In this document: positions 44,931 to 59,060 of the stretch, in pieces | Numbering within the stretch: the stretch's first letter is position 1 | Layout: each line of letters starts with the position of its first letter | From: Nymphaea colorata | Taxonomy: Eukaryota; Streptophyta; Magnoliopsida; Nymphaeales; Nymphaeaceae | Assembly (NCBI RefSeq): GCF_008831285.2 | Contig: NC_045151.1 | Coordinates: 1,173,544 to 1,237,543 of the forward strand | Direction: 5' to 3' | Length of the DNA stretch: 64,000 bases | Made by a program: the position numbers and the translations under genes | Notes under the pieces: model-generated | Databases searched by the model: none | What the model was told of the DNA's origin: nothing | What the model saw: only the letters and a program-made list of their open reading frames with translations

Positions 44931-45839
44931 TATTAAGATCAATTTTAAATATTTAGTTTTTTATTTCCTATCCTCAACCAAGTGGATTTATTTTGTCTCA
45001 TATCTATCTACCAATATTCTCTTCCTATTAAAATTAATGTTTTGAAAATTAAGTATTTTTAAAGTGAACTTAGGTCCTTCAGCACCATAATTTCAGATTG
45101 AGAAGGAAGATCAGAATTAGAAATTGATAGGAAAGAAGGATATGGGCATTTTGATGCCCCAAAGTTGGATTGGTTGGCCCCTACACAAGGATTATCTTGC
45201 CTCGACCAATCAATTTTAAATATTTGAATCTTGTACTCTCGTCGTTTATAGTGTATTTACCGCGGGCCATCAAACATTTTTTTTTTTAAATAAAACATTT
45301 CTCTTTCTCTCTCTCTCTCTCTCTCTCTATTGCCGTCTCCACCTATTGGTAAACTGAAACATTGCCATAAAACCGTAAAAAGTCTCCAAGCTAGTGCAGA
45401 ATTTAAAATCATAGGCTATCTGAAAGTGACTCCCTCACAAAAAAAATCATGGATTAAAATATGTGGATTACTTAACAAGAAGCAAAAGTCCACAGAAATA
45501 TTTTTTATCTTGGATTCAAATCTTTAAAATAATATCCACAGACAAAATGCATATTCACAACCATCAATCATGCATTAGCATGCCACCAAGTGTCAATGCT
45601 TTCACACGAAACTAAAAAACAACTCGTAGATGAGAAAACATCTTCCACTGCATATTTAGAATCTGCCAAGCTTCGGTTTTTAAGTACATCGATGACACGA
45701 TAGAAGTTAAGAAAAAAAACACATCAAATGAAATGAATAGAAGAATGAGAAAGTGGAAAACATGATCCTGTTTATGGCATATTATTTTTGTGTATGCATG
45801 AGGAAATCTCCCCATCAGTTTTAACCATCAAGGTTTATG
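44931..45839. other. AT-rich intergenic stretch
   Basis: No gene seen. It contains a CT microsatellite (45301-45329) and a TTTAAATATTTGAATCTT-type segment (45211) also found near 14790 and 43655. Confidence 0.4.
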
Positions 45840-46420
45840 CAAAGAGGCATGTGCCACCATTTGTTTATCAGCAACAAACCAAGCTCTTTTCCTAAGATGA
45901 CATTAAGTTCGCCTTCATTTGACACCTTAATCAGGAAATCCCCTTTGCCAAACTCTCTGGATCTAGGCAAAACACGGTCCTTTCATGGTAGTTCTTGGGA
46001 CGCAAAAACATAATCACTACCTTCGAATGAAGCACCAATGCAGGTGGCTACCGCATACCACTGGAATGGAGCTGCCATCTTTGAATGGTCTCCTTCTTGA
46101 ATGATGACATTGGGGTGACCTTTAGTCTCCATCACCTCTAGCGGAGGGATGTTCCAATCATCCTCCACCTTGCCCATGATTTCCTTGGCTCAATGGCCTT
46201 AGATTTGATCCTGAAGCTGCGTTGATCCATGACATATACATTGTTCTTAGTCAAAGAATCGCCAAGAATCAGAAACCCTTCTGCAAGATCAATCTCCATC
46301 GCACAAACCTAAATCCCCATTCTCTTTGCAAACCGCTATTTCCAAGGAAAACCTCTCTCACTCTTGAAAATTTGATGGAGGCTTCTGTTTGCCTTCACTG
46401 CAAATTTGTTCATCTTCAGT
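45840..46420 (-). pseudogene. Fossil coding segment, possibly DUF4283-like, copy B
   Basis: Relative of 10150-10748. The minus strand reads WNIPPLEVMETKGHPNVIIQ and SKMAAPFQWYAVATCIGAS, with more frame breaks than in copies A and C. Unlike those copies it lies 5' of the CRK, not in the CRK intron, so it was either moved or lay on both sides before rearrangement. Confidence 0.4.
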
Positions 46421-46479
46421 AAGCTAAAGGCTTCCATGCAACAAGCCCTGACATGGAGTGGACTCTCCCGGCTTTATTG

Positions 46480-47970
46480 ATTGTAAAGGAGCGGAGAATG
46501 ACCAATCATCGCACGCTCAGGCGAGTTCTTTTTCTAAAAGGAGAAATATTATTATTATTTTTCTAAAGCATTGCAAAAACCAAACAAATTTTGGGATGCA
46601 AATGCCTATGAATTTACTCAAACATGAGACACTTACAAAATGTCTCTACAAACAACTCCAAATCCTATCAAAATGTCCACATAACTTGACATTTGGGGTG
46701 AAACATCTTGTTTTTGCTTTAGAGTTCACAGGATTGCAGAAACTTGTAACAATGTTTTGGTTGCAAAGGGCCGCCACCCCACTAACGACCAAAGCTAAAA
46801 TTTTGGTTACTAGGCCTTGAATGATGGATTGTGAATGGGGTGTCAAAAATTCAGATAGATAGTTTTAGAGCATCTCGTAGTTTCATTCTTTGAAGTAGAT
46901 GCATGCAGAAAACTGTTCAATATATAAACTAATTTCTGACTTAGAAGTTAAAGTGAAAGGTAATGATATTTTGAGGGTAGATACGGTATACTTTCATGAA
47001 TACATATTGGTAGCATGTGCATAATGAAAATAGTTATCGAAAATTTATATATGAAACAGAAGGCCATTTAGTCTTTTGTTATGCGAACTATTATTCACAT
47101 TAGGGAGAAGTTATTCTTTCTAATTACAGTATGGTTTAATGTATGAGGTTTTGAAAAAAGTGATATATTGTGTTATTAATGAGTCTTTAGTACAAGTTAA
47201 TAAAGAACTTCGTAGTTGAGGGTGAGACCCAAGAAAAAAGGAAGCTCGGAGGACACACTTTTGCTAAAGTGTATAGAAAGGGTTTCTGTCATTACATATA
47301 CTCACATGGGGTTAAGTTCATGTAATATGCCATAAAAAGGCATTTTGAGTTTGATTCATTTTGATCCCTGTAAAAATGGAGAGATTTGGACAAAAGCAGG
47401 GAACTGCATCTAAATTGACTCGTGTGCAGAAGCATACTCACAAAGCTTTGGCTTGACCTTTGAGTAGGCAAAGTACTCAAAGTAACCTACCTTCGCCCTT
47501 TGTATATGAGGGCCTTCCCTGTCAGCATAAGACTTCTTCGTGATTCTCCGCTGCTATTTTTCATCAAACTTGGTCAGGGTGAGCACTTTTCTGGATTTGT
47601 ATGAACTTGAAAAGTCCAAAGAGCATAGACTAGCCACCGAGCTTGGATATGTCACAGTTAGCAAAGCGAACATCACGAGATTAGATTAGCAAAGTGTCTC
47701 ATTAGATGTAGAAAAGAAAAGGGCAATATGTCCCCTTTCAAGGGAAAAAATTAAGCACCTATATCCAACCTTCTATATGTTCTAGTCATCACAATGTAAA
47801 TCATCAATCAGCATCCATTCATCAAATTAATTAGATAGAACTAACATCTCCCCCATTCAAACTAGCGTCACGCTCATTCATACGATCTAGATATATTGAT
47901 TTACACATCATTATCATCATAATAGTAATGTCATTAGATATACATGCATCACCGAGTGATGCATGCGTTA
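46480..47970. other. Spacer block, left part (unit B)
   Basis: Aligns with 19370-20990 of unit A with few indels. No gene seen. It ends at GCATGCGTTA, the site of the 2.26 kb insertion. Confidence 0.65.
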
Positions 47971-50228
47971 ATTTCCCAAGACCTTCTTGAGGGATGTCTA
48001 AAAACCAAAAACCCTAAACAAATTAAACACAAATGGTCTACTCGACCGGACAGGACCCCGGTGCAAACCCAATAGGACTGGAGTACAAGAAGGGGTATCT
48101 CAAAAAACCTAATTAAGGAAAACCTACTACAAGAATACTATGAGGGTGTGAGGCCAGTACAATCGTATGCGATACAATTCAACGCTCACAACTCACTCAA
48201 CAAACCACGACAAACCACAAGCTAACGTCCAAACCACGCTCGTTCCCAAATAGGTAGGTTAGGTCCCGGGTGGTCGTGTCTTTGGCGCTTGCGCCTCCGA
48301 GGTACCATGAGAAGGGACTAGGCTGAAGCCTAGCTAAAGCAAAGAACCAAAAACAAACTAGCATGGACCTAAAACAACCACCCGTGAGCTACAAGGGGGA
48401 TAGAGAGTATACCGGCTAAGGCTCGCTTGGCACTCACGAGAGTGGACCACGGGGAGAAGACCTTATCCCCGGGTATCGCAGCTACGGTACAGAAGGCCGA
48501 CTGAGGAATGCCTCCACGTAGCTGGCCGGAACAAGACTACCGCCTGCAGTCAGGACCCACCGAGGAGGGCCGAGGAATGCCAGAGTCTCAAGGCGGGAAG
48601 GGCCGAGGACGCCGATCTTCGCAGCCGCCTGATGCCGAAGTGTCGGGCGCGGTTAACGCAGCTGCCTGCTGCCTAGCGCCGAGATGGGCGACCGCCTGTC
48701 GCTAAGAGTGGCGACCTGTGGTGCGGCCGATGATTGCCGAGGGGGGCTGAAGCCACTGATTGGCAACGCCTACCTGCTTTTAGCCTGGTGTGGCTCGGCC
48801 ACGTACGTCGGAGTGGGCCGATGGAGATGAGGTAGGCGGAGGAAGGGCCCGAGTGGTCTAGCAGGTGAGCTAGCCTAGTCGGCCAAGACCTAGTCCTAAC
48901 TAAGGCTTAGTTGGGCTTGGTCGGGAAGGGCTCTATAGGTAGGTTAGGTCTAGTTGAGCAAGATTAAGGGATGGGGTTGGCTAAGTCAAGGAGCTTAGGG
49001 TAGGAAATGAGGGCAACCTAGACTAAGGGGTGAGCTCGGATGAGTGAAGTCTAGTGTCAGAATAGGTCTAGGTTGGCCAAGGAGGAGGCGGGTTGACTGA
49101 GCTAGAAGGGTTCGGTTGACTAGGGTTGGGATGAGCAAGGCTAGGGTGTGTGGGGCCCACGTATTATGCGCGTGGCTGCTAGGGTTTCTCTAGAGAGGAG
49201 AGAGGAGCGGCGGCTAAGGGAGTTACCTAAGTTGGAAGGGGTGTTCACATGGAATGGGTTGTCTAATTCGGACAAGGGCCGAGCGGCTAGGGGTTTCCTA
49301 ATCGGATAAGGGCCAGGGTGGCGAGGCTGGCTTAGGGTTGGGTCTAAGCTGGTCTTGCTTAGTGGGAGGACACCTAGGATGGTGCCACGTGGCACGATGG
49401 AAGGCCACGAAATGAGAGGCGCTAGGGAGAGCTGCCGATAAGGCAAGGAGATCTGATTCCTTCCTAAATGATAGGAGGGGAGGTCGGCAAGGATCCTTGG
49501 CGATTTGGAAGGGAGACAAGGGGATACTCTCGAGATCTCTCTAACTCTTGGATGGTGACACGTGGAGGAGATGTGAGGTGGCGAGAAGGATCGGTTTTGG
49601 CAAGGACACGAGGGTCAAAGGGCTGGCGACAAACTTTGAAAGGCTAAGGTAGCGCCCAAGTGGTTTCCTTATGACCGCAAAAGGAAAACCGCGTGGTGCT
49701 TAGGTGGCTGCCGCGTGGCTGACACGTGGCGACATGTGGGACTAGGTGGGACCCGTGGCTGGTGAGCTGGCTGAGGGTGCTACAGGATTATGACACGTAG
49801 CTTGATGAAGGGTTAGGAGGATGAGGCGATCTAGGGTTGACAAGGTGGAAAATATATCAAAAAGGAAAGAACTTGGCGATAAGGGATAGCTTCCAAAAAT
49901 GTAGGAAGCCATCGGATCCTGGAAATGCGGCGGCTGGGACCAGGATTTCGGGCGGGATAGGTGGCTGGCACGAAGATGGCAAGGGGCTGGATGGGGGACA
50001 CGTGGGAATCGGACGGAGGAGAGAAGGAGACAATGAGGACTTACCGGAAATAGAGCCGGCGGCCAAGGAGCTTCCTCTTGTGCGCCGGCGGCTAAGGTTT
50101 CCCTTCAAGACGAATTTGACCACTTTGCCCTTAATGATCCTGAACGGGACTTTGCTGGAGCCGAGGGTAATCTGGTCTTCAACGCCAGAATTTGCAGCGG
50201 TGGCCGGAAAAGAAGCAGCAGCCACCGG
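47971..50228. mobile_element. 2.26 kb GC-rich insertion of unknown class
   Basis: Bounded by direct repeats ATGCGTTA (47963-47970 and 50229-50236). The unbroken site lies at about 20975-20982 in unit A, so this is a true insertion. The interior is far richer in G+C than its surroundings, with many CTAGGTTGGCC and ACACGTGGC words. I see no terminal inverted repeats, LTR pair, poly-A tail or transposase. A minus-strand open frame (50225-49857; MAAASFPATAANSGVEDQIT, then FRIIKGKVVKFVLKG, then a Ser/Pro-rich part) starts near its right end and is the best coding candidate, but I do not recognise it. An 8-9 bp duplication would fit a hAT or Mutator-type element carrying captured DNA. Confidence 0.55.
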
Positions 50229-50236
50229 ATGCGTTA

Positions 50237-51800
<1,564 letters not shown>

Positions 51801-51809
51801 TTTTTCATA

Positions 51810-52770
51810 CTGTGTCCACATCATAAATCAAATGCCCATGAGTATTTGGAAAATAAGTCTCCTTATTATGTTCTCTATGCTCAATATCATGTGTATAATG
51901 ACCTTCGTGTGTTTGGTTGTGTTTAAGTTTTAGGATAAAGCTATGAAGTGCAAGTTTGTGAGATATGCCGATTGTTATAAGAGATATAGATGTTATGATC
52001 CTAACAGCAAGAGAACTGTGGTATTTGATGAGTATGAGTTTGATAAGAAATGTGATCCCATTGATTCAATCTCGCTACAGAAGGAAATCTAAAACCCATG
52101 ATTGAATTCAGAATGCTTCATAACATGGGGGGGCTTTTTGCCTTTGGTCAAGATGGGGAAGACCTGCTCTCCGTCATGGAGAGAAAGTCAGTCATCCACA
52201 TCCTCTTGTCCTCTTGCAAATAAGCAGTAAGAAATAGTTCAATCCAGTGATAATTATAACGTAGATCTACTCGTGCTGAATGATGTTCTTATATGAAACA
52301 AGCTACTCCTCAACAGTTTTTTGGCTTTGTCTATCATAGAAGAGATCGAGAGTCTATAAGAAGATCAGAATGCATTCGTCATCCCATTGATTGTTGGGTT
52401 AGTTATAAAAAAATTTCTTTGGACTTTCAGTTGTTCATGGCTCAAACTATTAAACATGAAGAACATATTTCTTGCAATCAAGCCTCCAAAACATGTAAAT
52501 GGGTAGAAGCTATGAATGAAGAGATGAAAGCACTCTATGAATGCCAGACTTGGAAAATTTGTTCCCAGGCCTCAAGGGAAGAATGTAGTTGGCTCCAAGT
52601 GAATTTATAAGGTCAAACACAAGCCACAATGAAGTATTGATAAGTATAAAGCGAGGTTGGTAGCTAGAGGTTTTACACAACAGTTTGGACAAGACTATGA
52701 TGAGACCTTCAGTCCAGTGTTGAAAATGGGCAAATTCGCATCGTCATCCTCTTGTCAGTTGTCCTTGGGG
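51810..52770 (+). mobile_element. Truncated degenerate Ty1/copia (copy 3)
   Basis: Begins in integrase (VHIINQMPMSIW) at the same internal point as copy 2. It continues with KCKFV(R)YAD and RCYDPNSKR (about 51950-52010), then EQ/KQATPQQFFGFVYHRRDRES (52295) and RT start pieces [20 protein letters not shown] (52670-52730). It stops there: RT palm, RNase H and LTR are missing, and the sequence changes at about 52740-52771 to the block downstream of CRK-C. Confidence 0.8.
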
Positions 52771-53216
52771 GATCGAAGCACGGTAAGCAATGCAGCGCTC
52801 TCCTTTTATTCCTTCCCTACTCCTTCCACCATCTTCTCTCTCTCTCTCTCTCTCTCTCTTGTTAGTCAAAGCTGCCACTGCCTTTCTCCCTTCTACATAG
52901 CAGTTGAACAAAGATTCCCTTTTATACAACTTCTCCATATTATTTTCTGGTTTTCACTTTTGAGCAAGCTCTCAAAATTCAGTTGTTCATAGAAAGAAGT
53001 TTGATAGATAAAGGTACATGGTCTCCCTTATATGACGTCCTCTCTTCCAATAATCTTTTTTATTTCTGCACCAGTTGAAAATAGTTTCCAAGTTAATGTT
53101 CATCCAACAAGTGGTATTTGGCAGTCATTCGTTTTAGAAAAACAGTTAAGATTGGTGGCACTAACAGCTCCTCAGAGTGGCCATTCCAAATTGTAGTATG
53201 TTAACTCTGCCATGAG
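52771..53216. other. Region 3' of CRK-C, duplicated
   Basis: Aligns with 3665-4125 of unit A. CT-rich at 52795-52860. No gene. Confidence 0.5.
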
Positions 53217-53576
53217 TAGGGCTGTGCAATGAGTCGAGCCAACTAGAGTTTGACTTGAACTCGATCAGTTAAGCTCGACTCCATTACAAACGATCGAGCT
53301 TGAGTTACATGAACTCAACTCAATTAAACTCGAGTAAACTCGTTTCATCTAGGTATTTTTTTTTTATTATGTAATTTTCAAACTTAAAACCAAGAAAAGA
53401 GATCAAGTCAAACAGAGAGATGGTAAATGAGCTTAAACAAGTCAAGCTCGAGCTTGAGCCAGCACTCAAGCTATCAAGTTAAGGTCGACCTGACCTTGTA
53501 CAGCTTAACTTAAGCTCAAGCCCAGCAATATATAAGTTGAGTGGATCTCGGCCAGCTCAACTCGTGTACAGCCTTA
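53217..53576. mobile_element. MITE-like element (unit C copy)
   Basis: Left end TAGGGCTGTGCAATGAGTCG and inverted right end (CAACTCGTGTACAGCCTTA) form imperfect terminal inverted repeats. It is the counterpart of 4126-4470. Internal AACTCGAG and GAGCTTGAGC words occur on both strands. Confidence 0.55.
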
Positions 53577-55966
53577 GCGACGAATGACCCAATTTTATCT
53601 GTTCTCCACATAAAGATGGTCATCAAAGTTCATAAACAGAGTCCTATATAAATAAATATGCACTTTGAAATCTCTTGAGATCATTTATCTATGGTGTTAA
53701 CAACTATAGGGAGATTACATTGAGATGATACAAACGAGAAAGTGGTTTGTCCGTGAGAATAAGAAAGTACACATTGATCTCATCATCAGAGGAGTACGAA
53801 CTTAAATATTGTAATGTACATCATATCACAACTTATGTGTATGTAAAGCCATCTCCACATCCCACTAAGAACCATTACCAACAACGAACAAGACTACAAC
53901 AAACTAATCAACACGTTCACAGCTCATACACCAGAAGAACAAACGATACCCTGAAGGGCAGGGAAGAAATTACCGTCTCTACTACTTCCTCCTCTCATGA
54001 GTCCAAAGTTTCGCTAAGTAGATGGTCCAAACTCTGAACCAGTCACTGATACGGTTGAGCTGGTTTGTGGACCCAAAGAAATATTCCTGGTTTTACAGAT
54101 GGAAGGGGCAGGAGACAAAATGGATGGAAGAATCAAGGAACTGTTTTCGAGCAAGGCAACAACCTTGGACATTTTTGGTCTGCATGATGCATCTTCTTGG
54201 ACACATAGCAAGCCAATATGGATACATCTCAATATCTCATTTTTGTCAGATGTTCCATCCAATGTTCGATCCACAACTTGCAGAGCCTTGTTCTCCATCC
54301 AAAGTCTCCATGCCTGAAAAATGGCATTTATTTTATTGTTAACTATGAATGGCTGGGTGTTTTATTAGGCCTGGAAACTCAAAAGAGGGGGGGGGGTGGT
54401 GGGAAGGAAAAGAAACACAAGTGATGCCTTAATTACATCTACATTCTTGGTATCATACTGAACATGCTGTTTGCTTGGAAATCGCTTAGACATCAAGTGA
54501 CTTAGATATTGTTGTTTAAACAAGAAGCCAGTAGGATGAAGTTTAACTACTAAATTGCAGAAGCACAAGAACAATGTTAATCACTTACAAAATTTAGTAG
54601 ATTCTCATCTGTCTCCTGATTATTAAAGGAGCAATTGCTTTTCCCACTTAAGATCTCCAGCAGCAAAACACCAAAGCTGAAAACATCTAGCTTCACTGAT
54701 ACCTTTCCTTCAAAAAAATATTCTGGTGCAATATATCCACTGGAGAAAATTTTAAAAAAGCAAAAAACTGTTAAAACTAAAACTTATTAGAATGTTTAGA
54801 TGTTGACACTTTTCGTAATTGTCAATTGCATGTGAAAGTTCTTTTTTCAGTAAATACATTAGGTGCATCTTAAGTGGAAAAAGGGGAGATAGGATATGCA
54901 ACAACCCAAATTATGGGAATCAGTTGGGAAATATTTTGTGTTTAAAATTTTGGAAAATATTGACCATATTTGTCTATCCTAGTTTGAAATTTTGAATTTA
55001 CAGCCCATTAGGTATTAAATTGAAGCATGTGAGCAGTAAGTTAGGGCCTAAATACTCGAGTCGAATTTTAGGCTAGGATATTATGGTTGCTATTGTGGAC
55101 TACCCTGGAACTGGATAGATTACTGTCTACGAAGACACATGTTCCTCAAGGTAGGTCAATAGTGAAAGTTTAATGTCAAAATGAACTGGGAATAAGGCCC
55201 TAGTAAATTCAGAACAAAAGACAAATCATTGTAAACTTGAATTCACCATGCTCTTGAATTCTGATTTACAGCCCTTTTTAGGTATGTACCGGAATCGAAT
55301 CAACAGGAAAGTCAGATCTAATATGGCCAGGCCATCACATGGTAACTAAGGTAGTCAGGTTTTTGTGGGAAGTGACTGAACAAAGTGGGAAACATTCAGA
55401 CATCCATGATGAAGATTAGCCAGCTAACCTACGTTTTTGGACAAGTTAATAGCAATCACTGCCCTAATCTGTTTGATGAATTCCGCTCAACTGTAGGCAT
55501 CACTGAACTAATATGATTTCAGGCAATGTTGTAAAACGCGTATCGTAAGCCGTATCGGTTGGGCTTTAAGATATGCCGTATCGTAACGTATCGTACCGTA
55601 TCGTAACCGTATCGTAAATTTTTTTTAAAAATTATTAATAAATCAGAAAAACTTTAAAAAAATCAGAAAATTCATAAAAAAATCAGAAAAAATTAAAAAT
55701 AATAAATTGTTTATAGAAAACATGTTTGAGATAATGATAGACTTATTATTGCTATAAACTTACGCGTTCATCATTCATAAACATCAAAATTCATAACAAT
55801 AATACAATATCATTCAACAAAGCATAAGGCCATAAGCCATAAAGTGATAAAGTCATAAATGATAAAACATTCAATCAAGTGTTCAACAACCATAGATTCA
55901 TAACTCTTAAGTTTTTGATACATATAAAATGAAAGCACTCTTGACTTGACTCTCATTCATGATTCA

Positions 55967-58513
55967 TCATTCATAATCTTCATCATCTTCATCTTCATAT
56001 TCTTCTTCTTCTTCATCGTCAAGAATTGGAAGATCTTCACCAACATATTCAGCACCAGCACCAGCAGTAGCAGACTCTCCTTCATCAACAAAGCCTTCTG
56101 TTGCTTCAACTTCAAGGTTGAAGCATTCAAGATCTTCATCATCAAATATTGTAGCTGGTTCTTCTTCAATCCATGGCTCTAGATCGTCAAAATTTTCCAA
56201 GCTGATAGGATCGAACTGAGATGTGTGCTTCCTTGCTAATGATTTTTCTAATTCTCTACATTAAATAAGAGAAAATTTGTTAGTATATAATTTCATATAA
56301 ATATATTGTACAAAAAATATAAACATTAATTAAGCTATATGCCTATATTACCTTTGTTTCAACCTCATATTATATCGAACAAAGACAGGGTCATTCAACC
56401 TTTTATGTTCGAGCCTATTCCTTTTTTTGCTATGGATATGTTGGAACACACTCCAGTTCCTTTCGCATCCACTAGCACTGCATGTCTGGCTGAGGACTTT
56501 GACTGCAAAACGTGCTAGGTTTGGACAATCAAACTCATACCTATTCCACCACAAATCTAAACAAAAATATAACAAATCAATGTGAAAGTTTTAAAAGAAT
56601 CAAATGTAACAAATGCAAAGTAAATTAAAAATTTCTATGTATTTACCTGGACGCATCATTGTCCTGGCTCGAACGGCGGCAGGTAGTCCCATGTTCCGAA
56701 AACAACTATCATATAGATCCAACTCATTGTGCACAGCATCTTGTTCTGTAGAATATTCCACTAACACATTAATACAATCTAACAAACCATGCATGACTTC
56801 TCTGTCCTTCTTAAATGTAGGAGAAAATCTAATTGCAGGATTTAGATAATAAGCTGCTACATGAAGAGGTTGATGAAGCTGTCCAGTCCACCTTTTATCT
56901 ATAATCTTCCATATGGGCATATATAACTTTTTCTTTTCCTTTAAGTTGTCTCGAATTGCCTCTTTTGCTTTGTCCATAGCCTCATATAAGTACCCTATAG
57001 AAGGTTTGTCCTCGCTGTCAGCCAACCTGAGAACCTTAACTAATGGAACACAAACCTTCAATAGCTTCACACATGATTCCCAAAATACGTTATTGAATAT
57101 AATATCCACAACTAAAGAAGCATTTCTTTTATGAGCATGTGGATATGCAGCTCATTCTTCACTAGCAAACATCTGTCTCGAAGGAGTTCTTTGTTTCACC
57201 ACACTCTGCACAGTCAATACATTTGTGACAAATCTAGTTTGTACAGTTCGTATTAATTCAACTCCTTTTGTAAATTTTCTCATCAAACTCAATACATATG
57301 CATGATTATAGATAAATTTTGTTACCTCTTGACATTGGTCAATGGCTGATTTCATATCATGCATCTCATTAAGATCTTGAAGCATTAGATTAACACAATG
57401 AGTGGCACATGGACTCCAATAAAATGTTCTATACTTTTGAAATAATAAATCTCCTGCAGCTCTATAATTTGCAGCATTATCTGTAATAAACTGTACAATG
57501 TTTGCAGGTCCAATGTTTGCAGGTCCAACTTCTTGTACGACATTATCAAAAACATTGAATAAAATCTCAACAGTCTTAGGAACATCAGACAAGTCAAGAG
57601 ATTTCAAGAACATTGTACCTTTAGGGCAATAAACAAGAAAATTTACAAGTGTTCTTGACTTTGTATCAGTCCAACCATCTGACATAATGGAGCAACCTGT
57701 TTCCTTCCAACATAATTTCAACTCATCGCAATGCTCAAACACTTCTTTGACTGTATCCTGAAGAATTTTGCCCCTCAACTGATGATATGATGGCATTTTG
57801 AATCTGGGGCCTGTAGAAGCAATTGCATCTGCCATGGCTTGGAATTGAAGAGAATTAGCTGCATTGAATGGAATACATGCATCATAAAACCATTTCCTTA
57901 CCTGCTTTTGTGCATGATATAGCATATCTTTAGATGTCATAGCAGCACGAATCTGCGGCTGACCACCTGGGCTGGTATATGAAGGGAAAAAACTCTTAAT
58001 AGAGCCAACACTAGACCTACCAGTAGGAACTCTACCACTAGGTTGTCGCATACCATGCCTGGCCCTAACATCTGTTGTGCCTCTCCTCTTCCTTCCCATT
58101 ATGCCAGATCGACCTCCTTCATACATAATCCTTTTTCCTCTACGATCTCTACCTCTTGAGGTTTCCAAATCTGTTCTTAGACTGCTATCGTCTTCATCAT
58201 CACATTCATAAGCTTCTTCCTCTTCTTCTTCATCTTCCAAAGGCACATTATAGCCTACATCTGCATCTTCAATTTCTTTTTGTATTCTCTTTTGACGTAA
58301 AGCATGAAGCATATCTAAACATTGTTGACGCACAAATGGAGGCAAAGGTTTGTTTGGTCCTCCAACACAAGGAGACGCATCTTTGGAGGTCCCTGCCAAA
58401 TGGTGTTTCATTCTAATAATCCCTCCTAAAAGTGTATTCCCACAGAAGCCACATTTGAGTTTCAAACGGTTATTCTCCTTCACCCTTTCGCACCATTGCC
58501 ATGTAGGATCCAT
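55967..58513 (-). pseudogene. hAT transposase, 3 exons, 786 codons, one in-frame stop
   Basis: Cut-and-paste transposase. Exons 58513-56647, 56556-56352 and 56255-55967 use GT/AG borders and keep one frame (787 codons with stop). N-terminal BED-type zinc finger (CGFC...HHLAGTSKDASPC), then an acidic and a basic linker, then a DUF659-like and RNase H-like core. Catalytic residues are visible: Asp279 in SDGWTD, Asp345 in ITDNAANY, the CATHC motif, and Glu654 in SGCERNW. The hAT dimerisation region (CPNLARFAVKVLSQTCSASG) is present. The C-terminus ends in a run of Glu and Asp. The only lesion seen is a TGA at codon 454 (57154-57152), between ASEE and AAYPHAHKR. With this stop the protein lacks the catalytic Glu and dimerisation region. 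Confidence 0.88.
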
Positions 58514-58864
58514 ATCTTCAAAAAAAAAAACGAAATCCTATGGTAAACTTAATGAAAAACACTCAAAGTCTTCAAATCTACGATTATACGGTAAAAAATT
58601 AAGAATACATGGTAAGAACATGAGATTTCATACCTTACGAAGAAGAAATGTCTGAAATGAAGAAAACCTCTTTCCTTCCCACGAAAATCAAGCACCCACG
58701 CACAAATCGACCACTTAATCTTCGATTTGACGATGAAAATCAAGTTTTTCACGGTGAAAATGAACGATCGCCCTCCCTCACGGCACTATCCAAGCGTTAG
58801 AAATGAAGAACGGAAGAAAAATTTGAAAAAGAAGCCGAATAAGGTCACGGCCCCCTTTTGCGTT

Positions 58865-59060
58865 TTTAGGCTGTATCGTACGATACGGGGTGTATCGCCC
58901 CGTATCGTACGATACGGGCCCTGTATCGTACGATACGGGCCCTGTATCGTACGATACGTGCGATATAGGGTCGATACACCCCCTTTTTACGATAGGGGGG
59001 GTGTATCGTATCGTTTTCTTCAAACGATACGATACGTATCGTACGATACGTACAACATTG
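58865..59060. repeat. Subterminal palindromic array of the hAT element (5' side of transposase)
   Basis: At least five CGTATCGTACGATACG-like palindromes or halves, some joined by GGGCCCTGTAT spacers (three near-identical 22-bp units at about 58895-58960). hAT transposases bind short repeated subterminal motifs, so these are likely binding sites. The array lies between the terminal repeat and the transposase start. Confidence 0.7.

Larger units (their letters stand above)
55524..59060 (-). mobile_element. hAT transposon, 3537 bp, with TIRs and 8-bp target duplication
   Basis: The ends share CAATGTTGTA as terminal inverted repeats, continuing into CGTATCGTA-type sequence. Target duplication ATTTCAGG is perfect (55516-55523 and 59061-59068), and unit A shows the empty site near 6362 (AGTTTCAGTAAGAAG). 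It carries one spliced transposase gene on the minus strand. The right end (58870-59050) is packed with palindromic CGTATCGTACGATACG words. The left end (55535-55620) has TATCGTAAC words. It inserted after the CRK duplication, since only unit C has it. Confidence 0.93.

Noticed and set aside
48000-48020. CCCTAAA-like word near the insertion's left end as interstitial telomere DNA
   Set aside because: Only a single copy, no tandem array.
49141-49519. Two overlapping Pro/Arg-rich minus-strand frames in the GC-rich insertion
   Set aside because: High G+C lowers stop frequency; no motif is recognised and starts are arbitrary.
57152-58513. Treating the 453-codon frame as a complete short transposase
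   Set aside because: The frame continues after the TGA with conserved hAT sequence and two further exons, so the stop is a lesion, not the natural end.
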